Shown piece after piece: positions 46,295 through 57,077 of a stretch of DNA of 64,000 nucleotides. The translations under genes and the position numbers were made by a program. The notes under the pieces are model-generated. The model worked only from the letters and a program-made list of their open reading frames with translations. It was not told the DNA's origin and ran no database searches. Position 1 is the first letter of the stretch. Each line of letters starts with the position of its first letter. This stretch comes from Sphingopyxis sp. JAI128. Its GTDB lineage: Bacteria; Pseudomonadota; Alphaproteobacteria; Sphingomonadales; Sphingomonadaceae. The stretch spans positions 1 to 64,000 of the forward strand of contig NZ_JACHDA010000002.1 in NCBI RefSeq assembly GCF_014207235.1. Reading direction: 5' to 3'.

Positions 46295-47524
46295 ATGAAT
46301 CGCCTTTTGTCGCTGCTGCTCGCCTTGCTCGTTCCTCTCGCCGCGCACGCGCAGGACGGGGGCGTGCGCAAACCCGTCACGCTGCTGATCTCGATCGACG
46401 GCTTTCGCGCCGACTATCTGTGCCGCGGGATTACGCCGAACCTCTCGCGGCTCGCGGCCGGCGGTGCGCATGGCAAGCTGCGCCCCTCATTTCCCACCAA
46501 GACCTTCCCCAACCATTATGCGATCGTCACGGGCAAGCGCCCTGACAACAACGGCATCGTCGGCAACAATATGATCGATCCGCGGCGCGCCGGCGTGAAG
46601 TTCAGCCTGGGCGAGCCGAAACAATCGCTCGATCCCTTCTGGTGGGACGAGGCCGAACCGGCGTGGGTGACCGCGGGCAAGGCGGGCGTGCGCAGCGCGA
46701 CGATGTTCTGGCCGGGGAGCGAGGTCGCGATAGACGAGGCACGCCCCGCCGACTGGCTGCGCTACGACGAGCATGTCGGCTATGCGCAGCGCGTCAACAC
46801 GATCCTCGACTGGATGCGCCGCCCCGCCGATATCCGCCCCGCGTTCGTGACGCTCTATTTCGAGGCGGTCGACAGCGCGGGGCACGAATTCGGTCCCGAC
46901 AGCGCGGAGGTCAACGCCGCGATCGCCGAGGTCGATGCACATATCGGCGAGCTTGTCGCGGGCCTCGCGAAGCTGGGCCAGCCCGTGCAAATGATCGTCG
47001 TCGCCGATCACGGCATGCGCGCAATCGACGCGAGCCGCGTGATCCAGCTCGCCGACCTGATCGACCTCCCCAGCATCATCGCGGTCGAAACCGGCCCCTA
47101 CGCCGCGATCGAGCCCGCCGCCGCGACCGACAACCGCGTGCATGACGCGCTGCTGAAACCGCACGAGCATATGCGCTGCAACCGCCGTGAGGAATTGCCG
47201 AAGCGGCTGCATTATAGCCAGAATCCGCGCGTCGCTGCGATCATCTGCATCGCAGAACCCGGCTGGACGATCCTCGCGGGATCGCCGACATGGCCGGTCA
47301 GGGGCGGCGCACACGGATATGACAATCAGGATCCCCAGATGCTCGCGCTGTTCATCGCGAGCGGCACCGGCCTCAAGGGCGACGTCGGCATTGTCGACAA
47401 TATCGAGGTCTATCCGCTGCTGATGTCGCTCCTGGGCGTCACGCCGCTTGCCAGCGACGCGGCAGGCGTTCTGATCAGTCGCGCAGCACCGCCATCGCGC
47501 GGATCGACGCGGCCGGGGCGTTGA
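46295..47524 (+). CDS. Nucleotide pyrophosphatase/phosphodiesterase (NPP family)
   Basis: A 409-residue exported member of the alkaline-phosphatase superfamily. After a signal peptide (LLSLLLALLVPLAAHA), metal and catalytic residues follow in order: SIDGFRADYL, the nucleophile threonine in FPTKTFPNHY, DSAGHEFGP, VADHGMR and GGAHGYDN. It hydrolyses nucleotide or phosphodiester substrates. The last ~17 codons (50 bases) overlap the 3' end of the convergent small gene. Confidence 0.9.
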   Translation: MNRLLSLLLALLVPLAAHAQDGGVRKPVTLLISIDGFRADYLCRGITPNLSRLAAGGAHGKLRPSFPTKTFPNHYAIVTGKRPDNNGIVGNNMIDPRRAGVKFSLGEPKQSLDPFWWDEAEPAWVTAGKAGVRSATMFWPGSEVAIDEARPADWLRYDEHVGYAQRVNTILDWMRRPADIRPAFVTLYFEAVDSAGHEFGPDSAEVNAAIAEVDAHIGELVAGLAKLGQPVQMIVVADHGMRAIDASRVIQLADLIDLPSIIAVETGPYAAIEPAAATDNRVHDALLKPHEHMRCNRREELPKRLHYSQNPRVAAIICIAEPGWTILAGSPTWPVRGGAHGYDNQDPQMLALFIASGTGLKGDVGIVDNIEVYPLLMSLLGVTPLASDAAGVLISRAAPPSRGSTRPGR

Positions 47525-47996
47525 CGATCTGGAGCTGGTAACGTCCCGGCGTCACATCATATTCGACCAGCTTGCGAATGCCCGAACAGCCCGGCCCATG
47601 GCCGTGCGCGACCGATTTCCGGGCCACGCCGTCCTGGACAAGATCGATCCACGCGCCCGCGTCGAGGGCGATCATGAGCCGCCCCGCCTTTTTGACCTCG
47701 ATCGGGATCATCCCGCCGAATTTATGGACGTCGGGCTTGCGCTTGGGGGCGGTGCCGTAGCGCAGGCTTTCGAACCGGTGCAGCGGCAACATGGTCCGCG
47801 CTGCGCCGAGCGGCGGCCAGTCGGCGCCAAGGTCGTCGCCGTAGGCATAGATGGTCCTGCCCGCCGCGTCGCGCGACCAGCCGGCGAGTTCGGGCGGCAA
47901 TAGCGGGTGCGCCGGGCAGGATGGCGCGGGAGGCGCCGGCACGGCGGCACCGGGCATGGCTGCGGCGATCGACAGGGCGATTATCCCGACCTTCAT
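47475..47996 (-). CDS. Exported protein of unknown function behind mutL
   Basis: A 173-residue secreted protein. The signal peptide (KVGIIALSIAAAMPGAAVPA) is followed by a domain containing LPPELAGWSR, KFGGMIPIEVKKAGRLMIALD, AGAWIDLV, HGPGCSGIRK and a C-terminal beta-rich YQLQIVNAP. The pattern is of a small beta-sandwich; I do not recognise it. The ATG sits two bases after the mutL stop, with TAGGA as part of its ribosome site. Its 3' end overlaps the NPP gene by 50 bases. Confidence 0.78.
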   Translation of the reverse strand: MKVGIIALSIAAAMPGAAVPAPPAPSCPAHPLLPPELAGWSRDAAGRTIYAYGDDLGADWPPLGAARTMLPLHRFESLRYGTAPKRKPDVHKFGGMIPIEVKKAGRLMIALDAGAWIDLVQDGVARKSVAHGHGPGCSGIRKLVEYDVTPGRYQLQIVNAPAASIRAMAVLRD

Positions 47997-47997
47997 C

Positions 47998-49821
47998 CTA
48001 TTTCCTCCCGAACAATTTCTCCACATCGTCCATTGCGAGCTTGACCCACGTCGGGCGCCCATGGTTGCACTGCCCCGAATGCGGGGTGACTTCCATCGTG
48101 CGGAGCAGCGCGTTCATTTCGGCAACGCTCAACGTCCTGCCCGCCCGCACCGATCCATGACACGCCATGGTGGCAGCGACCAATTCGAGCCGCTCGCTGA
48201 GCCCAAGCGCCGCGTCGTAGCCGGCGAGGTCGTCGGAGATGTCGGTCACGAGCTTGCGGCAGTCGATCGCGCCGAGCATCGCGGGCGTTGCGCGGACCAT
48301 CACCGCCGCCGGGCCGAAGCGTTCGAGTTCGACACCAAGCGCGGCGAGCTGCGGCGCCGCCGCCTCGAGCCGGTCGCATGCGGGTTCGTCAAGTTCTACG
48401 ACTTCGGGCAGCAGCAGCCCCTGCGAGGGCACAGCCTGCCCGCTCATCCCGCGGCGCAATTGTTCGAGTACCAGCCGTTCGTGCGCGGCATGCTGGTCGA
48501 CGATGACGAGCCCATCCTCGGCCTCGGCCACGATATAGGTTTTCGCGATCTGCCCCCGCGCGATACCGAGCGGATGCGCGTCGGCCTGCGGCACGGGCGC
48601 CACCGCGGGCTCGGCGCGGCCCATCGGCAGCGCGTCGCTCGGCGGCGAGAAACCGACAATGCGGTCGCGCAGCAAGGCGGTCGTTGCCCGATCCTCGTCG
48701 GCGCCGAACAGGTGCTCGGCGGGCGCCTGCGGATGAGGCAAATGCGAGGCGAACAGAGTCGGCGCCGGTGGCCGCGGCGCGACCGCTTCCTGCTGCCAGG
48801 CGGCGAGCGCCGCCTCGGCGGGACGCTGGACGCTGCGAAAGCCATGCTCGTCGAGCGCGCGGCGGAGCCCCCCGACGATCATGCCGCGGATCAGCTGCGG
48901 ATCGCGAAAGCGCACCTCGGTCTTCGCCGGATGCACGTTCACATCTACCTCGCTCGTCGGTACGTCGAGGAACAAGGCAACGACCGGGTGGCGGTCGCGC
49001 GCGAGCAGGTCGGCATAGGCACCGCGCAGCGCGCCGACGAGCAGCCGGTCCTTGACCGGGCGGCCATTGACGAAGAGATATTGATGGTCGGCGATGCCGC
49101 GATTGTAGGTCGGCAGACTGATGACGCCGCCGAGATGCACATCGCCGCGGTCGAGATCGACCCCTATGCTGTTCGCGACGAGATCGCGGCTGGTGAGCGC
49201 CGCGACACGCGCGACCCGGTCCTGCCCGCCCTGCACATCGAGCACGCGGCGCCCGTCATGTTCCACCACGAAAGCAATGTCCGGCCGCGCCATCGCAAGC
49301 CGCCGCACAGCGTCTAGACACGCGGCATATTCGCTGCGCGCGCTGCGCAGGAACTTGCGCCGCGCGGGAACGCGCGCGAACAGATCCTCGACCATCACGC
49401 GCGTGCCCTGCGCAAGCCCCGCGGGTCCCTCCGCCGCAACGCCGCCATTGTCGACGACGCGTTTCCAGCCATCGCCGCCCGCGATCCGGCTTTCGAGCGT
49501 CAGCCGCGCGACGCTCGCGATCGACGGCAGCGCTTCGCCGCGAAACCCCATCGTCGCGACATCCTCGATCGCGTCGGTCGGCAACTTCGACGTCGCATGG
49601 CGTTCGAGGGCGAGCGCCATATCGGCGGCGGTCATTCCGCAGCCATCGTCCTCGACCTCGATCCGCAAAATTCCGCCCTCGGCGATTCGCGCGGATATGC
49701 GAGTCGCACCGGCGTCTATGGCGTTTTCAACCAGTTCCTTGAGCGCTGCGGCGGGTCTTTCAACCACTTCACCGGCTGCGATCCGATTTACGAGCTTTTC
49801 CGGCAGGCGACGTATTGACAT
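47998..49821 (-). CDS. mutL: DNA mismatch repair protein MutL
   Basis: A 607-residue MutL. The GHKL ATPase motifs are ENAIDAGATRI, EDDGCGM and TMGFRGEALPSIASV. The C-terminal domain contains DQHAAHERLVLE, fitting the DQHA-x2-E-x4-E endonuclease motif, plus ACHGSVRAG and CNHGRPTW. It therefore probably nicks DNA itself, as in bacteria without MutH. It diverges from mreB, and the 200 bases between them hold both promoters. Confidence 0.95.
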   Translation of the reverse strand: MSIRRLPEKLVNRIAAGEVVERPAAALKELVENAIDAGATRISARIAEGGILRIEVEDDGCGMTAADMALALERHATSKLPTDAIEDVATMGFRGEALPSIASVARLTLESRIAGGDGWKRVVDNGGVAAEGPAGLAQGTRVMVEDLFARVPARRKFLRSARSEYAACLDAVRRLAMARPDIAFVVEHDGRRVLDVQGGQDRVARVAALTSRDLVANSIGVDLDRGDVHLGGVISLPTYNRGIADHQYLFVNGRPVKDRLLVGALRGAYADLLARDRHPVVALFLDVPTSEVDVNVHPAKTEVRFRDPQLIRGMIVGGLRRALDEHGFRSVQRPAEAALAAWQQEAVAPRPPAPTLFASHLPHPQAPAEHLFGADEDRATTALLRDRIVGFSPPSDALPMGRAEPAVAPVPQADAHPLGIARGQIAKTYIVAEAEDGLVIVDQHAAHERLVLEQLRRGMSGQAVPSQGLLLPEVVELDEPACDRLEAAAPQLAALGVELERFGPAAVMVRATPAMLGAIDCRKLVTDISDDLAGYDAALGLSERLELVAATMACHGSVRAGRTLSVAEMNALLRTMEVTPHSGQCNHGRPTWVKLAMDDVEKLFGRK

Positions 49822-50020
49822 GGGGGCTCTCCTAGCGCAGTCGGACGCAAATCGCGACCCACCTGCACAGCCTGATCATTCCGTCCAGCCAGTCCCCCCG
49901 GACGAGCCGGAATCTCTCCCTGATTGAAGCTGTCGCCGGGACCGGCGCGCGGAAGCAAACACGACAGGGGCACGGGGCCGTTTCGGGGGCCGAGGGCGCC
50001 GATGACAGGAAGCAGTATAG

Positions 50021-51067
<1,047 letters not shown>

Positions 51068-51084
51068 TACCAAGGCGCTGAACC

Positions 51085-51987
51085 ATGGCTCGCCCGGCAC
51101 ATCGGCGTCCGGGGCAATCCCGAAAGGCCCAGTACAGCCTGTTCGCTGCCTATGTCATTGCGGTGACAGGGGCGGTGGCCGGGCTGCTTTTGGCGATCCT
51201 GTCGGTGGTCGACCCCGTGGGTTTTGCCCAGCTGCGCGTGGCAAGCCAGGAAATTACTGCGCCGATCGCGCGCGCATCGCGTTCGGCGATCGGATCGATC
51301 TCGGGCATCGATGATACGGTCGGCGCTTATGTCCGCGCGGGCACGCAGAACCGGCGGCTGCGCCGCGAACTTGCCGACACGCGGCGCGAACTGGTGGCAA
51401 CCAGTTCGTTGCAGGAAGAAAACCGCCAGTTGAAGGCGCTTCTCAGGCTGCAGGAAACCGACAAGACCGCGCTCGCCAACGGCTATCTCCTCACATCTAC
51501 CTCAACGAGCAGCAAACGTATCGCGCTGCTCAGCATCGGCCGCAATCTCGGCGTCGCCGCGGGCCAGCCGGTGCGCGGCGCCGACGGATTGATCGGCCGC
51601 GTGCTCGGCGCGGGGCCATCGGTCTCGCAAGTGCTGCTGCTGACCGACGTCGATAATATCGTGCCCATCCGCCGCGCGCGCGACGGCCTGCCCGCGCTCG
51701 CCAGCGGCCGCGGCAATGGCGACCTCGACGTTCGTACGCTGAACATCGCGAACAACCCCTTCAAACCCGGCGACATCCTTGTCACCTCGGGAACCGGCGG
51801 GCTGTATCCGCCCAATATTCCCGTCGCGATCGTGGTGCGGCGACAGGACGACGGCGCGCTCGCCCGGCCGCTCGCGGACCCCGGCAAGGTCGATGCAGTG
51901 TCGGTGCTGCGCCCCTATACGCCCGACAATATCGAAGCGCAGGGCTTGCCCGGGCCCGCGGCCCCCGCCCCTGCGAAAGCACCATGA
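51085..51987 (+). CDS. mreC: Rod-shape determining protein MreC
   Basis: A 300-residue bitopic membrane protein. One N-terminal transmembrane helix (YVIAVTGAVAGLLLAILSVV) leads into a periplasmic coiled coil (about 80-125, RRLRRELADTRRELV) and beta-barrel domains (VRGADGLIGRVLGAG, VTSGTGGLYPPNIP). It links MreB/MreD to PBP2. Its stop overlaps mreD (ATGA). Confidence 0.95.
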   Translation: MARPAHRRPGQSRKAQYSLFAAYVIAVTGAVAGLLLAILSVVDPVGFAQLRVASQEITAPIARASRSAIGSISGIDDTVGAYVRAGTQNRRLRRELADTRRELVATSSLQEENRQLKALLRLQETDKTALANGYLLTSTSTSSKRIALLSIGRNLGVAAGQPVRGADGLIGRVLGAGPSVSQVLLLTDVDNIVPIRRARDGLPALASGRGNGDLDVRTLNIANNPFKPGDILVTSGTGGLYPPNIPVAIVVRRQDDGALARPLADPGKVDAVSVLRPYTPDNIEAQGLPGPAAPAPAKAP

Positions 51988-52505
51988 ATCAGAAAGGGCC
52001 GCGCCTCGGCGAACCGGCATCGCTGTGGCGGATGCGCATCGTGCCGATCGGGACCGTGATGTTCGCCTCGGCCCTGCCGCTGATGCTCCCTCTGATCGCC
52101 AATTCGCCGGTCCTGCCGCCGCTCGGCCTGCTGTTCTTCCTCTGCTGGCAGTTGCTTCGCGCCGAAATGTGGCCGGTGTGGATCGGTCTGCCGCTGGGGC
52201 TTTGGGACGATCTGTTCAGCGGCGCGCCGATCGGAACCGCCGTCGGCTTGTGGACGCTCGCCAGCATCGCGATCGCCTATTCCTCGCAACGTATCTATTG
52301 GCGCGGCTTTTTCCACGACTGGGCGATTGCGGCCCTGCTCGTGGCCATCGTCCAGTCGCTCGCGGCGCTGATCACCCATCCGCACGCGGATATCGGCCGG
52401 GTGCTGGGCCTCGTCCTGCCCCAGATCGTCATTTCGGCGTTGCTCGTGCCGCTATTCATGCGCCTGACGGGCAAGTTTGACAATTTCCGCTTGAAGCGCC
52501 GATAG
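51984..52505 (+). CDS. mreD: Rod-shape determining protein MreD
   Basis: A 173-residue inner-membrane protein with five hydrophobic helices. LGLWDDLFSGAPIGTAVGLW is the conserved central region of MreD. It completes the MreBCD complex. Its ATG overlaps the mreC stop. Confidence 0.93.
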   Translation: MNQKGPRLGEPASLWRMRIVPIGTVMFASALPLMLPLIANSPVLPPLGLLFFLCWQLLRAEMWPVWIGLPLGLWDDLFSGAPIGTAVGLWTLASIAIAYSSQRIYWRGFFHDWAIAALLVAIVQSLAALITHPHADIGRVLGLVLPQIVISALLVPLFMRLTGKFDNFRLKRR

Positions 52506-52523
52506 ACTGGTTCCAACCCGCAC

Positions 52524-54431
52524 ATGCCGAAGAAGAGTCCGCCGATTACCGAAGCCTGGAGGGGCATAACCTTCACCCGCCGCGCGCTCGTGGTCGGCGG
52601 GGCGCAGGCGGCGGTCGGCGTGGCCCTCGCGGCGCGGATGGCCTATATTTCGGTGGTCGATAACGACCGCTATGTCCTTGAATCGGAAAGCAACCGCGTC
52701 AATCTGACGCTGATCCCGCCGCGGCGGGGCTGGATCGTCGACCGTAACGGCAAGGCGCTCACGAACAATCGAGTCAGCCTTCGCATCGACATCATCCCCG
52801 ACCGGCTGCACGACCGGAAGCTGGTTCTCGGCCAGCTCCAGACATTGCTGCGGCTCGACGGCGACGCGATGGAACGCATCAACCGCGACCTCAAGGCCGC
52901 TTCGGGATTCCAGCCCGTCGCGGTGAAGGAGGACATGACCGAGGCCGAATATAGCTCGATCCTCGTCCGCCTGCCCGAATTGCCCGGCATCGCGCCACAG
53001 CGCGGCTTCGCACGCAATTACCCGACCGGCGCCGCGGTCGGCCATCTGATCGGTTATGTCGGCGCGCCGAACGCGGAGGAATATGAAAAGGCGAAGGATC
53101 CGCTCTACATCACCCCCGGCTACAAGATCGGCAAGGACGGGCTGGAGAAATATTTCCAGGAGATGCTGAAAGGCGAGCCCGGCGCGCGGCGCGTCGAGGT
53201 GACCGCGCGCGGCAAGGTCGTCCGCGACCTGTCCACCCAGGCCGATGTGCAGGGCAAGACTGTCCATCTGACGATCGATGCCGATCTGCAGGAATATGTC
53301 GCGCGCCGCATGGGCCGCGAGTCGGGCGCGGCCGTGGTCATCGACTGCCACAACGGCGACATCCTCGCTTTCGTCTCGATGCCGAGCTTCGACCCCAACA
53401 GCTTTTCGGACGGGATCAGCACCAGCGAATATGCTTGGCTGCGCGCCGACGATCACCAGCCTCTGATCAACAAGGCGACGCGCGGCCTGTATCCGCCCGG
53501 ATCGACGCTGAAGCCGATGGCCGCGATCGCCGCGGTTGGGCATGGCGTCGATCCCAGCGAGCGCCATACCTGCATCGGCGGATACCGCTTGGGCAATCGC
53601 TTTTTTCGCTGCCTTGGCACGCACGGCAGCCTCGACATGCCATCGGCGATCATGAAAAGCTGCAACAGCTATTTCTACTGGCTCGCGCACCGGCTGGGCT
53701 ATGACGCGATGGCGCCCACTGCGCGCCTGCTGGGGCTCGGCGAAGAATATCAGCTTGCCGGCAGCAACCAGCGATACGGCACCATTCCCGACAGCGCGTG
53801 GAAGATGAAGAAATACGACCAGCAATGGTCGGCATCGGACTCGCTGAACGCGGTCATCGGACAGGGCTATGTCAGTGTCAATCCGCTGCAACTCGCGGTG
53901 ATGACCGCACGGATCGCCTCGGGCCGCCGGCTCTACCCGCGGCTGATCAACCGCGAATTCAAGAACGAGCCCCTGCCCTTTTCGGCCGAAGCTCTCGCCG
54001 CCGCGCGCCACGGAATGGACCTTGTCGTCAACGGCCCCGGGGGGACCGCCGGACGCAGCCGGCTTCCGCTCGACGGCATTACCATGGCGGGCAAGACGGG
54101 CACCGCGCAGGTGCGCGGGCTCAATACCGGCAACGGCAGGGCCGGGACGTGGAAATTCCGCGACCACGGCCTGTTTGTCGGCTTCGCGCCGGTGGACAAT
54201 CCGCGCTATGCGACCGCCGTCGTCATAGAGCACGGCATGGGCGGTAGCCGCGCCGCCGCGCCGGTGGCAAAGGATTTCATGACTTTCCTTTTCGACCGCG
54301 AGAAGGCGATGGAAGCGCTCGCCACCCTCGAAGCCGGTTGGGGCGGAACGATCAAGGAACGGATGGACCGCGATTATGCCGCGTGGAAATCAGGTACGGC
54401 GAGCGACCCCGAACCCGGAGTGCCGCAATGA
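52524..54431 (+). CDS. mrdA: Penicillin-binding protein 2
   Basis: A 635-residue class B PBP. One N-terminal membrane helix and the PBP dimer domain (IPPRRGWIVDRNGKAL) precede the transpeptidase domain, with active-site motifs STLK (in PPGSTLKPM), SCN (in MKSCNSYFYW) and KTG (in AGKTGTAQV). It crosslinks peptidoglycan during elongation with the RodA glycosyltransferase, whose ATG overlaps its stop. Confidence 0.95.
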   Translation: MPKKSPPITEAWRGITFTRRALVVGGAQAAVGVALAARMAYISVVDNDRYVLESESNRVNLTLIPPRRGWIVDRNGKALTNNRVSLRIDIIPDRLHDRKLVLGQLQTLLRLDGDAMERINRDLKAASGFQPVAVKEDMTEAEYSSILVRLPELPGIAPQRGFARNYPTGAAVGHLIGYVGAPNAEEYEKAKDPLYITPGYKIGKDGLEKYFQEMLKGEPGARRVEVTARGKVVRDLSTQADVQGKTVHLTIDADLQEYVARRMGRESGAAVVIDCHNGDILAFVSMPSFDPNSFSDGISTSEYAWLRADDHQPLINKATRGLYPPGSTLKPMAAIAAVGHGVDPSERHTCIGGYRLGNRFFRCLGTHGSLDMPSAIMKSCNSYFYWLAHRLGYDAMAPTARLLGLGEEYQLAGSNQRYGTIPDSAWKMKKYDQQWSASDSLNAVIGQGYVSVNPLQLAVMTARIASGRRLYPRLINREFKNEPLPFSAEALAAARHGMDLVVNGPGGTAGRSRLPLDGITMAGKTGTAQVRGLNTGNGRAGTWKFRDHGLFVGFAPVDNPRYATAVVIEHGMGGSRAAAPVAKDFMTFLFDREKAMEALATLEAGWGGTIKERMDRDYAAWKSGTASDPEPGVPQ

Positions 54432-55534
54432 TTCCCATTCCGCCAGCGATCCAGCGTATCCCGTGGAAGCTGATCGCGATCCTGAGCGGCATCGCCGGCT
54501 TTGGCCTGCTCGTGCTCTATTCGGCGGCGGGCGGCAACTGGTCGCCCTGGGCGCTGCAGCAGGGCGCACGCTTCCTCATTTTCTTGTCGATGGCCTTGGT
54601 GATCGGGCGCTTTCCCCTGCGCATCTTCGAGGATTTCACCTATATAGCCTATATCGGGGTACTCGTCTTACTGTTCGCGGTCGAACTGCTCGGCTTCGTC
54701 GGCGGCGGCAGTCAGCGATGGCTCAACCTCGGTTTCATGAATCTTCAACCGTCCGAATTGATGAAGGTCGCGATCGTCGTCGCGCTCGCGCGCTTTTATG
54801 CGCAGCTTCCGCCCGGCAACACGCGTACCTTCACCGCGCTGTGGCCCGCGATGGTGATGATCGGACTCCCCGCTGCGCTTGTCATGCTCCAACCCGACCT
54901 CGGCACCGCGCTGTCGATCTGCGTGGGCGGCGTCGTCGTGATGTTCGTCGCAGGCCTGCCCTTCTGGTGGTTCGGCAGCACCGCCGTCGCCGGCCTCGCG
55001 GCGCTGCCCGTGCTCTTCTCTTTCCTTCACGACTATCAGCAGAAGCGCGTGCTGATCTTCCTCGATCCCGAAAGCGATCCGCTTGGCGCGGGCTATCATA
55101 TCAGCCAGTCAAAGATCGCGATCGGTTCGGGCGGCATCGGCGGCAAGGGCTTCCTCAACGGATCGCAGAGCCACCTCGACTATCTCCCCGAAGGCCATAC
55201 CGACTTCATCTTTGCGACGATGGCCGAGGAATGGGGGCTGATCGGCGGGCTCGCGCTGCTCTTCGGTTTCTTCCTGCTGTTGCGCTGGTCCACGCGCGTG
55301 GCGCTGAAGGCGCGGACTCGGTTCGGGCAACTCGCCGCCGCAGGCCTCACGATGACGATCTTCTTCTACATCGCGATCAACCTGATGATGGTGATGGGGC
55401 TGGCGCCCGTCGTGGGCATCCCGCTCCCGCTCTTTTCCTATGGCGGCTCATCGATGCTCACGATCATGACCTGCGTCGGCATTATCCTGGCGATCGAAAA
55501 CGACAGCAAAACCGGCACCCGGCGCTTTCACTGA
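54428..55534 (+). CDS. rodA: Peptidoglycan glycosyltransferase RodA (SEDS)
   Basis: A 368-residue SEDS protein with about ten transmembrane helices. GGGSQRWLNLGFMNLQPSELMKVA, LQPDLGTAL, QSHLDYLPEGHTDFI and GIPLPLFSYGGSSM are family signatures (each shown shortened), including the catalytic aspartate in the large loop. It polymerises glycan strands with PBP2. The start ATG 54428 overlaps the mrdA stop; the longer frame from 54338 lies inside mrdA. Confidence 0.94.
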   Translation: MIPIPPAIQRIPWKLIAILSGIAGFGLLVLYSAAGGNWSPWALQQGARFLIFLSMALVIGRFPLRIFEDFTYIAYIGVLVLLFAVELLGFVGGGSQRWLNLGFMNLQPSELMKVAIVVALARFYAQLPPGNTRTFTALWPAMVMIGLPAALVMLQPDLGTALSICVGGVVVMFVAGLPFWWFGSTAVAGLAALPVLFSFLHDYQQKRVLIFLDPESDPLGAGYHISQSKIAIGSGGIGGKGFLNGSQSHLDYLPEGHTDFIFATMAEEWGLIGGLALLFGFFLLLRWSTRVALKARTRFGQLAAAGLTMTIFFYIAINLMMVMGLAPVVGIPLPLFSYGGSSMLTIMTCVGIILAIENDSKTGTRRFH

Positions 55535-55644
55535 CAAAAAAGTGCAAAAGGCCATTGCCAACCATAGGACGCCATGATAGCGGGCCGCTCTCTTCACGAC
55601 ACGGAGGCGCTGCTCCCGGGTCGCGAATGCCGGAAACCGGCAGT

Positions 55645-55720
<76 letters not shown>

Positions 55721-56057
55721 TAACTTTTCCGCCAGTTTTGATTGATCGGGCGCCACGCCGCCGTGGTCAGTTTTGGCCTCACGTAATCGCCACGTAATCG
55801 AGCGCGGGAATTTGGCGTCATTCTCTGGTGATATTGTCGCCGATGGGATTGATCGACCGGATTAATCAAAACTTCTAAACTGAGCGCCTTTTCCGATTAA
55901 CGCTGCCGTGCTATGCAATCCGCAGGGGAAGCGGGTTGCGACCGAAGACGGCAGCCCCCTTTTATGTCAGTCGCGGGCGCTGCCCCGATGACACCGCCAG
56001 ATCGTCCCAGCCGCTTCCCTCACCCATCATTTACCTACCATCGGTATAGAGTGCGTC
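55721..56057. other. Gene-free stretch after tRNA-Lys
   Basis: No supported gene in 337 bases. A direct repeat CACGTAATCG occurs at 55780-55789 and 55791-55800. On the minus strand this part reads like the last codons of a protein (LDYVAIT then TGA), so a remnant integrase end is possible, but no domain can be shown. The stretch is AT-richer than the core, in keeping with acquired DNA. Confidence 0.4.
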
Positions 56058-56417
56058 ATGAGAGAGCGCAGACGCTACCATGAGCCACGACGCTACGCTG
56101 CGGCAGCACGTTATCCGCGGCGGCGATCCTCGTCTGTCGGCAGCTATCTCGCGACCGCCGGACTGATCGGCGCCGTGGCAGGCGGCGGCTGGGCGATGAC
56201 GGACCCAGATCAGCGACAGGCGTTCATCGCGAACGCGAAGGAGGTCGCCGTTGATGCCGGGATGATGCGCGCGCGGGCGCCGCAGGAGGGCGACTTTTGG
56301 CGGCGCTGCGACGAAGCCCGAGCCGCCGGCACAGCTCCTATCTATCGCGGTGAGCCGGGCTACCGCGAGGGCATGGACGGCGACAATGACGGGATTGCCT
56401 GTGAACCGTATCGCTGA
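56058..56417 (+). CDS. Excalibur calcium-binding domain protein
   Basis: A 119-residue membrane-anchored protein. A basic, arginine-rich N-terminus precedes one transmembrane helix (YLATAGLIGAVAGGGWAM). The C-terminus is an excalibur domain: cysteine in RRCDEARAAG, then YREGMDGDNDGIACEPYR with the DxDxDGxxCE calcium-binding core. Such domains are found on surface or nuclease-associated proteins. It is the first gene after the tRNA and its plus-strand neighbour is a lipoprotein gene 19 bases downstream. Confidence 0.82.
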   Translation: MRERRRYHEPRRYAAAARYPRRRSSSVGSYLATAGLIGAVAGGGWAMTDPDQRQAFIANAKEVAVDAGMMRARAPQEGDFWRRCDEARAAGTAPIYRGEPGYREGMDGDNDGIACEPYR

Positions 56418-56436
56418 TGATCGCGATCTACGCGGG

Positions 56437-56706
56437 ATGCGGACAAGCCTGTGGCTGTGCGCACCCTTGCTGATGCTGGCCACCGCCTGCGACTCCGCCA
56501 TCGTCGATGAAGCTCAGCGTGCGGAAGATCAAGGCGCGGTCGTCAGCAACGAGGCTATGACTTCGATGTATCCCGAGACCTTTCGTCCAGGCTCACCAGC
56601 CTATCTGGAACGGGATTTCGAAGCGGGCGCCAACTTCATCTGTGACGAGATCAAGACCAAGCACGGGCGCGACATCTGCTCGGAGCCCGACATCAATTGG
56701 CGATGA
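56437..56706 (+). CDS. Small lipoprotein
   Basis: An 89-residue lipoprotein with signal LWLCAPLLMLATAC (lipobox LATAC, Cys ~18). The mature part is acidic and carries two further cysteines (FICDEI and DICSEPD). No known domain recognised. ATG 56437 was chosen because it opens the signal sequence; the in-frame extension to 56350 overlaps the excalibur gene. Confidence 0.7.
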   Translation: MRTSLWLCAPLLMLATACDSAIVDEAQRAEDQGAVVSNEAMTSMYPETFRPGSPAYLERDFEAGANFICDEIKTKHGRDICSEPDINWR

Positions 56707-56719
56707 GGCTCGGCAGCGC

Positions 56720-56920
56720 TTACATCGGCATTGGTCGCTCACCAGACCAGAGCAACGACAGCTTCTCGGCAATCGCTTTCCATCGCGCAACGCCGGCAGC
56801 ATCGCCTTCCAAGGCGAGATCGCCGATACGCTCCGCAATGTAGACTGCGGCGTTGTCACCCTGCTCGCGCTCGACGAGCAACGCACATGCCCAAAGTTCT
56901 CGCTCGGGCGTAATCGACAT
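56720..56920 (-). CDS. Small conserved-looking helical protein
   Basis: A 66-residue protein (SITPERELWACALLVEREQG ... VYIAERIGDLALEGD ... GVARWKAIAEKLSLL). The pattern of a small all-helical protein with ELWACA near the start is familiar to me from many sphingomonad accessory regions (DUF6961-like), without assigned function. ATG 56920 has AGGAG nine bases upstream; the longer frame to 57244 is not supported. Confidence 0.7.
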   Translation of the reverse strand: MSITPERELWACALLVEREQGDNAAVYIAERIGDLALEGDAAGVARWKAIAEKLSLLWSGERPMPM

Positions 56921-57077
56921 GCTTCGCCGCTCCTCCGTCACCCGAAATTGTGGACCTCTCCGGCAGCCATAGGCGGAGCGGCCCAAAATCAAGATCGCCC
57001 GATTCGGCGCTTTCCGTTTCCTTAGCGCACCTTGCGCGCCCGCCCGCATGCCGTGGGCGAGAATCAAGGAGACGGTC

